DNA from: Tenericutes bacterium HGW-Tenericutes-5
GTDB taxonomy: Bacteria; Bacillota_I; Bacilli_A; Izemoplasmatales; Hujiaoplasmataceae
DNA length: 11,376 nt
Direction of reading: 5' to 3'
Assembly: GCA_002839125.1 (NCBI GenBank)
Contig: PGXI01000039.1
Coordinates: 1-11,376 of the forward strand
Numbering within the stretch: position 1 is the first letter of the stretch; each line of letters begins with the position of its first letter. The translations under genes and the position numbers were made by a program. Positions 1-6,940 of the stretch are shown here, one piece after another. The notes below the pieces were generated by a model. The model did not search any database. It worked only from the letters and a program-made list of their open reading frames with translations, and was not told the origin of the DNA.

Positions 1-19
1 ATTATTTTATTTTAAATGT

Positions 20-364
20 CTATTCGAAAGATTCGATTATAGCAAAAGCAACACTATAATCTTTTTCATGTGAAATCGAAATCGAAATTCTTAGATTTTC
101 AAACTTCGGATTGTCAACATAAGGTCGGTTTAAATTGTCATTTAACACGATAATATCTCTCATAAAAACTTCAATATCCGCTTGAGAACAAGCTTTGATT
201 ATTGCTTCTTTAGCGGCAAATCTACCACATAAGAATTCTTGTTTTCTTTTGTCCAACTTTAGTTGGTTAAATATTTCAAATTCTTTTTGATTTAGTACTC
301 TTTTGGCTATTGATTGTTCTATTCTGATATTTTCAACAATATCAGTACCTATACCCTTTATCAT
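20..364 (-). CDS. acpS: Holo-[acyl-carrier-protein] synthase (AcpS)
   Basis: Transfers 4'-phosphopantetheine from coenzyme A to a serine of apo-ACP, making the active carrier for fatty acid and phospholipid synthesis in the cytoplasm. The 114-residue length is normal for this small trimeric family. It opens with GIGTDIVE (residues 4-11), whose Asp8 is the expected Mg ligand. RFAAKEA follows at 48-54 with the second metal ligand Glu53, and SISHEKDYSVAFAI closes the fold near residues 97-110. The ATG overlaps the whiA stop in an ATGA arrangement (361-364), which suggests translational coupling. A GAAGAAGG Shine-Dalgarno lies inside the end of whiA (371-378). It is the last gene of the unit visible here. 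The 19 bases beyond its TAG stop are AT-rich and too short to show a terminator. Confidence 0.96.
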   Translation of the reverse strand: MIKGIGTDIVENIRIEQSIAKRVLNQKEFEIFNQLKLDKRKQEFLCGRFAAKEAIIKACSQADIEVFMRDIIVLNDNLNRPYVDNPKFENLRISISISHEKDYSVAFAIIESFE

Positions 365-1311
365 TTCATACCTTCTTCAATCATCACTTTATTAGCCAAA
401 TCCTTAATTGCTCGGAATCGATGATTTAATGCGGATTTAGATATTTGCTCATCAAAATGTTCGACTGAAACATATGATAACTCGAGCAATGAAGCTTCAG
501 GATAAGTTTTCCTTAGAAATATAGCCTCTTGAATGCTCTTAGGTAAATTAGTTTTAGCCTTCTTTTCAATTATATCTATGTATTCAAGTTGCTTATTAGC
601 TGCATCCATAGCTTTTTTTTCATTTGCGAGATCGCAATTAATTACTCTATTAATTGAATTTTTAAAATCGCGTTTAATCCTAGAATCTTCAAAATCAAAC
701 AATGAATTGTTAGCTCCGATAACTCTTAAGAAATCTGCTATTTTTTCAGCCTCTTTAACATATGTTATGTATCCTCTTTTATTACTAGAAACTTTAGCGT
801 TTAATGTAAATTCATTGCACAATTCTTGAATTACCTTAGCTTGTTGTAGTGAGTAAGATTGAATTTCCATATGGTATGCACTGGTTTCAGGAGAATTAAT
901 CGAGCCTGAAGCTAAAAAAACACCTCTTAAATATGCTTTTTTACAGCATTCATCACTAATCAACCGTAAATCTACATCTTGGAAAAAAAGTGACGCTTCA
1001 TTTATTAACGACAAATCACTGATAAGGAAATTAACCTTTTCAGTGATTTTTGCAACAAACAAATCATGTTTACGCAACTGTTTTATTTGCTTTTTTAATA
1101 TAGTTAAATCAATTTTGTAAAGATCTTTTGTCAAAGCCATAAATCTTCTAATAACTGCATTATTAGTGGTTTGAAAAACTATACTTATGCCTTCTGAGTT
1201 CTTTTCAATTGAGCCATTTATATGTAACATAGCCGACAATTCAGCTTTATTACAACAGCTTAAATGTTTTAAACTTTGCAGTTCTGTCTTTACTTGTTGG
1301 GAAAAAGACAT
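361..1311 (-). CDS. whiA: WhiA-family DNA-binding regulator
   Basis: WhiA proteins combine an N-terminal domain related to LAGLIDADG homing endonucleases, without the nuclease activity, with a C-terminal helix-turn-helix. In Streptomyces WhiA regulates sporulation; in Bacillus it affects cell division and chromosome segregation. The 316-residue length matches the Bacillus protein. Visible family motifs are the CCNKAELSAML start (19-29), AYLRGVFLASGSINSPETS (126-144), the linker around RDFKNSINRVINC (214-226) and the C-terminal HTH (about 256-304) with LPKSIQEA and SKSALNHRFRAI. The ATG at 1309-1311 follows AGGAGTGA at 1317-1324 with 5-nt spacing. It begins 18 bp after lgt. In Bacillus the gene follows rapZ (yvcJ) and yvcK and precedes crh; here lgt is directly upstream and acpS directly downstream. 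Confidence 0.96.
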   Translation of the reverse strand: MSFSQQVKTELQSLKHLSCCNKAELSAMLHINGSIEKNSEGISIVFQTTNNAVIRRFMALTKDLYKIDLTILKKQIKQLRKHDLFVAKITEKVNFLISDLSLINEASLFFQDVDLRLISDECCKKAYLRGVFLASGSINSPETSAYHMEIQSYSLQQAKVIQELCNEFTLNAKVSSNKRGYITYVKEAEKIADFLRVIGANNSLFDFEDSRIKRDFKNSINRVINCDLANEKKAMDAANKQLEYIDIIEKKAKTNLPKSIQEAIFLRKTYPEASLLELSYVSVEHFDEQISKSALNHRFRAIKDLANKVMIEEGMK

Positions 1312-1316
1312 TTAAA

Positions 1317-1324
1317 TCACTCCT
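1317..1324 (-). promoter_or_regulatory. whiA ribosome binding site
   Basis: The minus strand reads AGGAGTGA five bases before the whiA ATG, a strong Shine-Dalgarno in the 18-bp gap after lgt. It fixes the start at 1311. No promoter-like sequence is evident in the gap, so whiA is probably cotranscribed with lgt. Confidence 0.75.
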
Positions 1325-1329
1325 ATTTT

Positions 1330-2556
1330 TTAAAACCAACTACCATCTACAGTTGAATAATCCATGCCTTTACGCCTAATTCTTATGTAAACTGATAATC
1401 CAATTCCTGCTAATATCATCAAAGTAGATGTTACTATCGCAGATTTTAATGTCATACCGAATATTTCAAATACTAACGGATCGGTTCTCATAGTTTCAAT
1501 AAATATTCTGACTCCGCCATACCAAACTAAATAGAATGCCAACAATTCGCCAAAATGAATCTTTTTATATCTTCTAAGAACTAACATAACAACAAAGCCC
1601 AAAATGTTAAGTGTAGATTCATAAAAGAATGTAGGGTGATAATATCCTGTGAAAGGTTCAACTGCATATGAGTGAAGACCTTCTTGAATATACATGTTAT
1701 TTACGATAAATTCTGGAATGTGAAGTGTATATCTTAGATAATTGAATTGTTGATCTACCGACAAGTTCATTGTCCCGTTGACTGCGCCGCCTACGATACC
1801 ACCATGAGCTTCTTGATTGAAGAAATTACCCCATCTTCCGAATGCTTGTGCGATGATAAAACCAACTGCAATAATATCAAACACTTTGTAGATATCAATC
1901 TTCCTTTTCCTAGTATAAAAATAAGTACAAATTAACGCTGTTACAAAGGCTCCATGAATCGCAAGCCCTGATAAACCAAATGTTGAAAAATCTAATGTTC
2001 CGCTTGAAAAACCAATCATTCTCAAGAGTGAAGGGAAAAATCCTCCGCCAACAAATTGATCCAGTTCAAATATTACGTACCATAATCTAGCTCCAATAAT
2101 CGATATCGGAACAATCCATAAGAATCCATCAATCAAATCATCTTTCTTAACTCCGGTTCTCTTCGTTTCTCTAAGTCCTAAACCTAAAGCTACAAAAATA
2201 CCTGTCATTATGAAAAAAGAGTAAAAATATATTGATCTACCGAATATAGTAACTAGTCTATTATCAAGTGTATATATTGGTTTGATTACAGTATCTTTGT
2301 TAATTTCATCAAAATCACTTTCAAAAACTGACCACCTAGTAAAATATCTTTGACCTATGTCTTCTGGGGATTGTGGCGGTGTTATATCACACTCGCCGAC
2401 ACCATCACAATTAATTTCTTTTAAAACATTCCCTTCATAATCAACAAAAGTCACCTTATAAGGTTCATCATTTTCGATATTATTTTGACATCCGGATAGA
2501 TTTAATAAAATCACCCCAAAAAATATAACATATATTATGATTCTAATCTTCTTCAT
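1330..2556 (-). CDS. lgt: Lgt with N-terminal lipoprotein signal and InlB-like domain
   Basis: Prolipoprotein diacylglyceryl transferase moves diacylglyceryl from phosphatidylglycerol to the lipobox cysteine of preprolipoproteins, the first step of lipoprotein maturation in the plasma membrane. The enzyme core runs from about residue 100 to 400 and is multi-spanning. It carries IIGARLWYVIF (153-163), the catalytic-type His201 in LAIHGA, the signature GRWGNFFNQE (240-249), YHPTFFYES (306-314) and Arg350 in GGVRIFIETMR. Upstream is an extension not usual for the family: a signal peptide with lipobox LSGC (Cys23) and an InlB B-repeat-like domain (about 33-96). I chose the ATG at 2554-2556 (408 aa) because AGGAG lies 7 nt before it; the ATG two codons upstream has only 1-nt spacing. 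The start overlaps hprK by 14 nt. No in-frame start with a Shine-Dalgarno precedes the core, so the extension appears translated with it. Confidence 0.95.
   Translation of the reverse strand: MKKIRIIIYVIFFGVILLNLSGCQNNIENDEPYKVTFVDYEGNVLKEINCDGVGECDITPPQSPEDIGQRYFTRWSVFESDFDEINKDTVIKPIYTLDNRLVTIFGRSIYFYSFFIMTGIFVALGLGLRETKRTGVKKDDLIDGFLWIVPISIIGARLWYVIFELDQFVGGGFFPSLLRMIGFSSGTLDFSTFGLSGLAIHGAFVTALICTYFYTRKRKIDIYKVFDIIAVGFIIAQAFGRWGNFFNQEAHGGIVGGAVNGTMNLSVDQQFNYLRYTLHIPEFIVNNMYIQEGLHSYAVEPFTGYYHPTFFYESTLNILGFVVMLVLRRYKKIHFGELLAFYLVWYGGVRIFIETMRTDPLVFEIFGMTLKSAIVTSTLMILAGIGLSVYIRIRRKGMDYSTVDGSWF
2269..2460 (-). other. InlB B-repeat-like domain fused to Lgt
   Basis: Residues 33-96 of the lgt product run from YKVTFVDYEGNVLKE through TPPQSPEDIGQRYFTRWS to a closing TVIKPIYT. 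Layout and key positions match a single unit of the InlB B-repeat/Flg_new type (PF09479): V-F-D-x-G-x-V-L, then a Pro-rich turn, G-x-x-F-x-x-W and a final V-x-x-x-Y. Such repeats are beta-rich modules of secreted and surface proteins in low-GC bacteria. Cys50 and Cys56 lie in the central loop. The family assignment is from recalled consensus, not a profile search. Confidence 0.7.
2488..2556 (-). other. Lipoprotein signal peptide of Lgt
   Basis: Codons 1-23 of lgt encode a short basic start (MKKIR), a hydrophobic stretch (about residues 6-18) and the lipobox L20-S21-G22-C23, followed by Gln24. This fits the [LVI][ASTVI][GAS]C consensus for lipidation by Lgt and cleavage by LspA. It is odd because the protein carrying it is Lgt itself. 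Confidence 0.85.
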
Positions 2557-3490
2557 TGTCATTCTCCTGGTTTAACTTAATATATTCATTCAATTTCTTA
2601 TTAAATTCTTCAGCTGAATTATAACCTAAATTTTTAGACTTATAATCAAACGCCGCTGCCTCTACTAAAGTAGCTGCGTTTCGTGCCTCAGTAATTGGTA
2701 ATGCTGCATATGATACGTAGGTATCAAAGATTTTTCTTCGATCCGCTTTTAATCCTAAACGGTCATAATTTTGATTATCATCATCCCATTTTTGTAATTC
2801 TACAATTAACGATATTCTTTTCTTTTCTCTATAAGATTTAACACCATATAAATAAACTACATTAACAACTCCAACACCACGAATTTCTAGATACTTCTTT
2901 AAAACCTTCGGAGCTTCTCCGACAAGAATACCTTTTTCAACTTGATATATCTCTACAGTATCATCGGCTACTAAAATATAGCCACGTCTTATAAGTTCCA
3001 AGGCGACTTCACTTTTTCCAAGTCCGCTTTTCCCCGTCATTAAGACACCAACACCATTAATATCTAATAGAACTCCATGCATGGTTGTTCTTTCTGCCAA
3101 AGCTGCCTGCAAAAAAGAATAAAGTTCGCTAACAAGCGATGTAGTTTTATAAAAACTCTTTAATATCGGAATATTATAGATATCACCATAATGAATAAAG
3201 ACTTCTGGTACATCAACATTCTTGGTGAATATAAAGGCTGGAGCGTCCTTTTCAAAAAGTGCTTTTATTCTTTCTTCTTGAAGCTCAGGCTCCAAAGAAT
3301 GAAAGAAAGCAGCCTCTTTAGAACCCATAATTTGGATTCTATCATTCTCATAAAATTCTAACATTCCAGCTAATTCAATACCTGGCTTAACTAAAGCTGG
3401 ATTAAATACTTTACGACTAACTCCATCATGACCAGCTAAAAGTTCTAATCTTAAGCCTTCAATAACTTCTTTAATAGTTACTGATGTCAT
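2543..3490 (-). CDS. hprK: HPr kinase/phosphorylase
   Basis: Bifunctional cytoplasmic enzyme that phosphorylates Ser46 of the phosphotransferase protein HPr, and removes that phosphate, in response to metabolites. It links sugar uptake to carbon catabolite control. With 315 residues from the chosen start it is close to the Bacillus enzyme. The N-terminal domain holds KPGIELAG. The kinase domain shows the conserved His138 (MHGVLLD), a P-loop GKSGLGKS (153-160), ADD (175-177), the family signature LEIRGVGVVNV (201-211) and YDRLGL. The C-terminal K3-loop region reads LPITEARNAATLVE, whereas Bacillus has PVRPGRN at that point. ATG at 3488-3490 is preferred over GTG at 3497-3499, because the GTG lies inside the Shine-Dalgarno. 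It follows the membrane-protein gene by 5 bp and overlaps lgt; hprK-lgt linkage is common in Bacillota. The HPr gene is not in the window. Confidence 0.97.
   Translation of the reverse strand: MTSVTIKEVIEGLRLELLAGHDGVSRKVFNPALVKPGIELAGMLEFYENDRIQIMGSKEAAFFHSLEPELQEERIKALFEKDAPAFIFTKNVDVPEVFIHYGDIYNIPILKSFYKTTSLVSELYSFLQAALAERTTMHGVLLDINGVGVLMTGKSGLGKSEVALELIRRGYILVADDTVEIYQVEKGILVGEAPKVLKKYLEIRGVGVVNVVYLYGVKSYREKKRISLIVELQKWDDDNQNYDRLGLKADRRKIFDTYVSYAALPITEARNAATLVEAAAFDYKSKNLGYNSAEEFNKKLNEYIKLNQENDNEED
2564..2568 (-). promoter_or_regulatory. lgt ribosome binding site deciding the start
   Basis: The minus strand reads AGGAG at these positions inside the 3' end of hprK. It is 7 nt from the ATG at 2554-2556 but only 1 nt from the ATG at 2560-2562, so the shorter form beginning MKKIRIII is favoured. 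The signal peptide is essentially the same either way. Confidence 0.7.
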
Positions 3491-3495
3491 ACAAT

Positions 3496-3506
3496 TCACC
3501 TTCTTC
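3496..3506 (-). promoter_or_regulatory. hprK ribosome binding site deciding the start
   Basis: The minus strand reads GAAGAAGGTGA, ending 5 nt before the ATG at 3488-3490. It contains the TGA stop of the preceding gene and a GTG that would also be in frame with hprK. The position of the AAGGTGA core supports the ATG. Confidence 0.7.
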
Positions 3507-4056
3507 GTCTTAATCTCTTTAAATTGATTTGCTTAACGATTCTTATGTATATGATTTTAATTATTGTTCTTACAAAATGCAAAAACATAACAAATATAAT
3601 CGGATCCCAATGACTATTAAAATAAAACTGATCTCTAAAAATAACTAAATCTATAAAATACAATAAAATTAAGTTCATCAAAAAGAAAATCAAGCCTGAA
3701 GAAAACACTACAATGGACATGAAATTCTTAACTAAATATCTTCTTAATAACTCCTCATAAAAAGTTAATATTAAAGCAATCAAAATAATATAAATCGGAT
3801 CTGCAATATACGCAAAATTTATCAAGTTAAACAAGCCAAAAATAATGAGAAAATTAACCACAAAACTAATAAGCAAATTTACAAAGATGTTCCTTGAGTA
3901 TTCCATTCCAAGGTTAATTTTAATTACAACAGGTCCTCTAGGGCCTAAATTCTTCTTTTGTTTTTGCTTTTCTTCTTCGTTTTGTTTACGAACTTGCTCA
4001 ATCAGTTTTTCTAACTCTTCAATCTCTTTTCTTATATCTTTATCATCTTTATCCAT
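3496..4056 (-). CDS. Coiled-coil plus four-TM membrane protein, YvlD-like
   Basis: Function not established. Residues 3-36 are highly charged (DKDDKDIRKEIEELEKLIEQ and following) with leucine/isoleucine spacing that suggests a short coiled coil. Four hydrophobic segments follow at about 57-78, 86-101, 114-140 and 151-174. The tail ends KRLRRRR, so both ends are probably cytoplasmic. The membrane part resembles YvlD (phage-holin superfamily IV, PF04020) in segment spacing and in the ELLRRYLVKNF turn before TM3, against LLRPILVLLTLP in that family. In Bacillus, yvlD lies in the uvrA-hprK interval, which fits its place here. The similarity is by eye and weak. The N-terminal coiled coil is not typical of YvlD. 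The ATG follows AAGGGA (4064-4069) by 7 nt. As first gene of the unit it lies next to a candidate promoter. Confidence 0.88.
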   Translation of the reverse strand: MDKDDKDIRKEIEELEKLIEQVRKQNEEEKQKQKKNLGPRGPVVIKINLGMEYSRNIFVNLLISFVVNFLIIFGLFNLINFAYIADPIYIILIALILTFYEELLRRYLVKNFMSIVVFSSGLIFFLMNLILLYFIDLVIFRDQFYFNSHWDPIIFVMFLHFVRTIIKIIYIRIVKQINLKRLRRRR

Positions 4057-4086
4057 AGTAAAATCCCTTGAATATTTAATACAACT

Positions 4087-4115
4087 ATAATATCATAATT
4101 CATTAAAAATTACGA
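4087..4115 (-). promoter_or_regulatory. Candidate promoter for the hprK unit
   Basis: In the 69-bp gap between uvrA and the membrane-protein gene, the minus strand has TATTAT (4087-4092) preceded by TGA, an extended -10. The -35 position 17 bp upstream (4110-4115) reads TCGTAA, a weak match. It would start transcription about 25 nt before the membrane-protein ATG. The call rests mainly on the extended -10 and its position; read-through from uvrA is also possible because no clear terminator is seen. Confidence 0.45.
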
Positions 4116-4123
4116 GATATTAT
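4087..4123 (-). repeat. AT-rich nested inverted repeat after uvrA
   Basis: ATAATATC (4087-4094) and GATATTAT (4116-4123) are perfect 8-bp inverted arms. Nested between them are TAATT (4096-4100) and AATTA (4108-4112). Together they could form a 13-bp stem with a small asymmetric bulge, just after the uvrA stop and overlapping the candidate -10. All pairs in the inner arms and nearly all in the outer arms are A-T, and no U-run follows, so it is not a convincing terminator. Chance is plausible at this base composition. Confidence 0.35.
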
Positions 4124-4125
4124 CC

Positions 4126-6936
4126 TTATGCCTTTAATATTTCCTTTAAATACTGACCTGTATAAGATTTTTTATTTTCAATAACTTCTTCCGGTGTTCC
4201 TAAAGCAATAATCTCTCCGCCTCGATCTCCGCCTTCTGGACCTAAATCTATTATATGGTCAGCAACTTTAATTACATCTAAATTATGCTCAATTAATATA
4301 ACAGTGGCTCCTTTATCAACGATATCATTCAAAACTTCAATTAGCTTTTTAATATCATGCGTGTGTAAACCTGTAGTTGGTTCGTCTAAAATATAAATCG
4401 AATGATTAGATATCTTTTTATAAAGTTCGCTGGCAAGTTTAACTCTTTGTGCTTCCCCGCCAGAAAGCGTTGTGGAAGACTGTCCTAATTGTATATATCC
4501 TAACCCCACATCATTAATAGTTTTTAAACGATTATAAATTTTAGGAAGGTTTTCAAAGAATTTTAGACTTTCTTCAACTCGCATATTTAATATATCCGCT
4601 ATTGTTTTTCCCTTATATTTGACTTGTAATGTTTCTTTATTATATCTCTTACCATGACATTCTTCGCATTCTACATATAAATCGGGCATAAAATGCATTT
4701 CAATTTTTATAACGCCATCACCTTGACAATGTTCACATCGTCCACCTTTAACATTAAAAGAAAACCTACCCTTATCATAGCCTCTAAGTTTAGCCTCTTT
4801 TGTTCTTGCGAAAAGATCACGAATATGATCAAAAACACCTGTATAGGTAGCGGGATTTGATCTAGGTGTTCTACCGATGGCTGATTGGTCTATATCGATT
4901 ATTTTATCGAATATTTGGTAGTTTTCAATTCTTTCTACTTTTCCAGCGGTCTCATTTCTTCTTGTAATCAAATTTGCTAAATTAGTATATAAAACATCAT
5001 TTACTAGTGAAGATTTACCAGAGCCTGAAACTCCAGTCACAACGGTAAAACAACCGATTGGAAAATCGACAGAAATATTCTTTAGGTTATTTTGAGATGC
5101 TTTTTCAACTCGTAAATATCCATTCTTATGTTCTCTTCTCTTCTTAGGTATCGGTATTTTGTAATCGCCTCTTAAGTACTTTGCGGTAATTGACTTTTCA
5201 TCTTTCAACAACTCTGCTGGCGTTCCAACAAAAACAACTTCTCCTCCGTGATCACCCGCCCCTGGTCCAATATCAACAACTAAGTCACTATCCATAATCA
5301 TTTCATGGTCATGTTCAACAACAATCATTGTGTTGCCTAAGTCACGCATGTCTTTTAGAGTATTTATAAGCCTACGATTGTCTCTTTGATGAAGACCGAT
5401 AGAAGGTTCATCTAGAACATACAAAACTCCAGTTAATCTAGAGCCTATTTGAGTTGCCAATCTTATCCTTTGGGCTTCACCACCGGATAAAGTTCCAGCT
5501 AACCTTGATAATGATAAATAATCTAACCCAACATTAATTAAAAACCCTAATCGAGCCTTCATTTCCTTAATAATTGGTTTAGCAATCTCAAACTCTTTTT
5601 CAGTTAAGTTGATATTATTTAAAAAATCAACTAAGTGTAAAATACTTAATTCTGATATTTCATAGATATTTAATCCATCTACATAGACGGATAAAGCTTC
5701 TTTATTGAGTTTCTTTCCATGACAAACATCACATGGAATATCATTCATCATTGATTCAATCCAATTTCTAACAGCTTTCGATGTAGAACTTAAATATCTT
5801 CTTTCTAAACTTGTAACAACGCCCTCAAAAGGTCTCTTGGCGTTGTGATACATGTTGCCAGTTCTTGAAATATAGCGGAAATTAATAAGTTCATCAGTAC
5901 CATATAGAATAATATTCTTTTGTTTTTCGGTCAAATCCCTAAATGGTTTATCTAAAGGTATATCCATAGCGATAGCGGTTTGTTCTATTTGTTGATAATA
6001 TAGCGAGTCCATATTTGCATATTTTCTAAATACATTTTCTCTTAAACTCAAACCTTGATCTGGCAATAAGATATTCGGGTCAACTTTTCGTTTAAATCCC
6101 AATCCTGCACAAGTTTCGCAAGCTCCATAAGGAGCGTTAAAAGAGAATAATCTCGGTTCTAGTTCTGGTACGGTAAATCCACAAATAGGACAAGCAAAGT
6201 GTTCGCTAAATAATTGCTCTTCACCTTTTACTAAAACTTTTACATGTCCTTCTCCAAGTTTTGAAGCTACTTCTAACGAGTCATATAATCTTGATGTTGC
6301 ACTCTCTTTAACTATGATTCTATCTATCACAACATCGATATCATACCTTAGATTTTTTTCTAATTTTATATCTTCATCTAACTCATGTTCTTCTTTATTG
6401 ATTCTTACTCTTGTATATCCATCTTTTCGTAAATTCTCAATAATATTTTTATGCGTACCTTTCTTACCTCTTACGATTGGCGCTAAAATAACAAGCTTTT
6501 CACCGTCATTCTCTAAAACTTTATTAGTCATCTCTTGTATCGTTTGAGATTTTATTTCAATTTTATGAGTAGGACAATATACTCTACCGATTCTTGCAAA
6601 AAGCAATCTAACATAGTCATAGATCTCCGTAACTGTTCCTACAGTTGATCTTGGATTGTTAGATGTGGTTTTCTGATCTATCGATATCGCCGGAGACAAA
6701 CCTTCAATAACATCTACATCTGGTTTCTCCATATTTCCAAGAAATTGTCTAGCATAAGAACTCAACGATTCGACGTATCTTCTTCTTCCTTCTTCATATA
6801 TAGTATCAAATGCCAAACTGGTCTTTCCTGAACCGGAAAGACCTGTCATAACAATTAATTGATTTTTTTTAAATTCAAGGTCTATTGATTTTAAATTATT
6901 CTCTCTAGCACCTTTTATAGTAATATAATCACTCAA
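4126..6936 (-). CDS. uvrA: Excinuclease ABC subunit A (UvrA)
   Basis: Damage-recognition ATPase of nucleotide excision repair; a UvrA dimer scans DNA and loads UvrB at lesions. The 936 residues are full length (E. coli 940). Both ABC modules are intact: Walker A GLSGSGKTS (32-40) and GVSGSGKSS (635-643), signatures LSGGEAQR (483-490 and 824-831), and Walker B YVLDEPSIGLH (506-516) and YILDEPTTGLH (848-858). Zinc-binding cysteine pairs are at 249/252 with 273/276, at 402/405, and at 734/737 with 757/760. The start is TTG (6934-6936), placed by GGGTGA at 6941-6946, which overlaps the ligA stop; the next in-frame Met is only at residue 30. It sits 4 bp after ligA as the last gene of a repair operon. 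uvrB, its usual Bacillus neighbour, is absent from the window. Confidence 0.98.
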   Translation of the reverse strand: MSDYITIKGARENNLKSIDLEFKKNQLIVMTGLSGSGKTSLAFDTIYEEGRRRYVESLSSYARQFLGNMEKPDVDVIEGLSPAISIDQKTTSNNPRSTVGTVTEIYDYVRLLFARIGRVYCPTHKIEIKSQTIQEMTNKVLENDGEKLVILAPIVRGKKGTHKNIIENLRKDGYTRVRINKEEHELDEDIKLEKNLRYDIDVVIDRIIVKESATSRLYDSLEVASKLGEGHVKVLVKGEEQLFSEHFACPICGFTVPELEPRLFSFNAPYGACETCAGLGFKRKVDPNILLPDQGLSLRENVFRKYANMDSLYYQQIEQTAIAMDIPLDKPFRDLTEKQKNIILYGTDELINFRYISRTGNMYHNAKRPFEGVVTSLERRYLSSTSKAVRNWIESMMNDIPCDVCHGKKLNKEALSVYVDGLNIYEISELSILHLVDFLNNINLTEKEFEIAKPIIKEMKARLGFLINVGLDYLSLSRLAGTLSGGEAQRIRLATQIGSRLTGVLYVLDEPSIGLHQRDNRRLINTLKDMRDLGNTMIVVEHDHEMIMDSDLVVDIGPGAGDHGGEVVFVGTPAELLKDEKSITAKYLRGDYKIPIPKKRREHKNGYLRVEKASQNNLKNISVDFPIGCFTVVTGVSGSGKSSLVNDVLYTNLANLITRRNETAGKVERIENYQIFDKIIDIDQSAIGRTPRSNPATYTGVFDHIRDLFARTKEAKLRGYDKGRFSFNVKGGRCEHCQGDGVIKIEMHFMPDLYVECEECHGKRYNKETLQVKYKGKTIADILNMRVEESLKFFENLPKIYNRLKTINDVGLGYIQLGQSSTTLSGGEAQRVKLASELYKKISNHSIYILDEPTTGLHTHDIKKLIEVLNDIVDKGATVILIEHNLDVIKVADHIIDLGPEGGDRGGEIIALGTPEEVIENKKSYTGQYLKEILKA

Positions 6937-6940
6937 ATTA

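Noticed and set aside
533..829. Plus-strand open frame antisense to whiA.
   Set aside because: It lies wholly within a well-supported gene, resembles no protein I know and is explained by the AT-rich complement.
1747..1935. Plus-strand open frame antisense to lgt.
   Set aside because: Shadow of the conserved Lgt core; no family resemblance.
2557..2562. Upstream ATG of lgt giving two extra residues (MTMKK...).
   Set aside because: The AGGAG is only 1 nt away from it but 7 nt from the next ATG, so the second ATG is the better start.
3491..3499. In-frame GTG start of hprK three codons upstream.
   Set aside because: The GTG is part of the Shine-Dalgarno itself, and the ATG at 3488-3490 has ideal spacing and matches the family's N-terminus.
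3845..4090. Plus-strand open frame antisense to the membrane-protein gene.
   Set aside because: Its Ser/Phe-rich product is the complement of the Lys/Glu-rich coiled-coil codons; not a plausible gene.
6314..6547. Plus-strand open frame antisense to uvrA.
   Set aside because: Shadow frame in a conserved gene, with low-complexity Ser/Phe composition.
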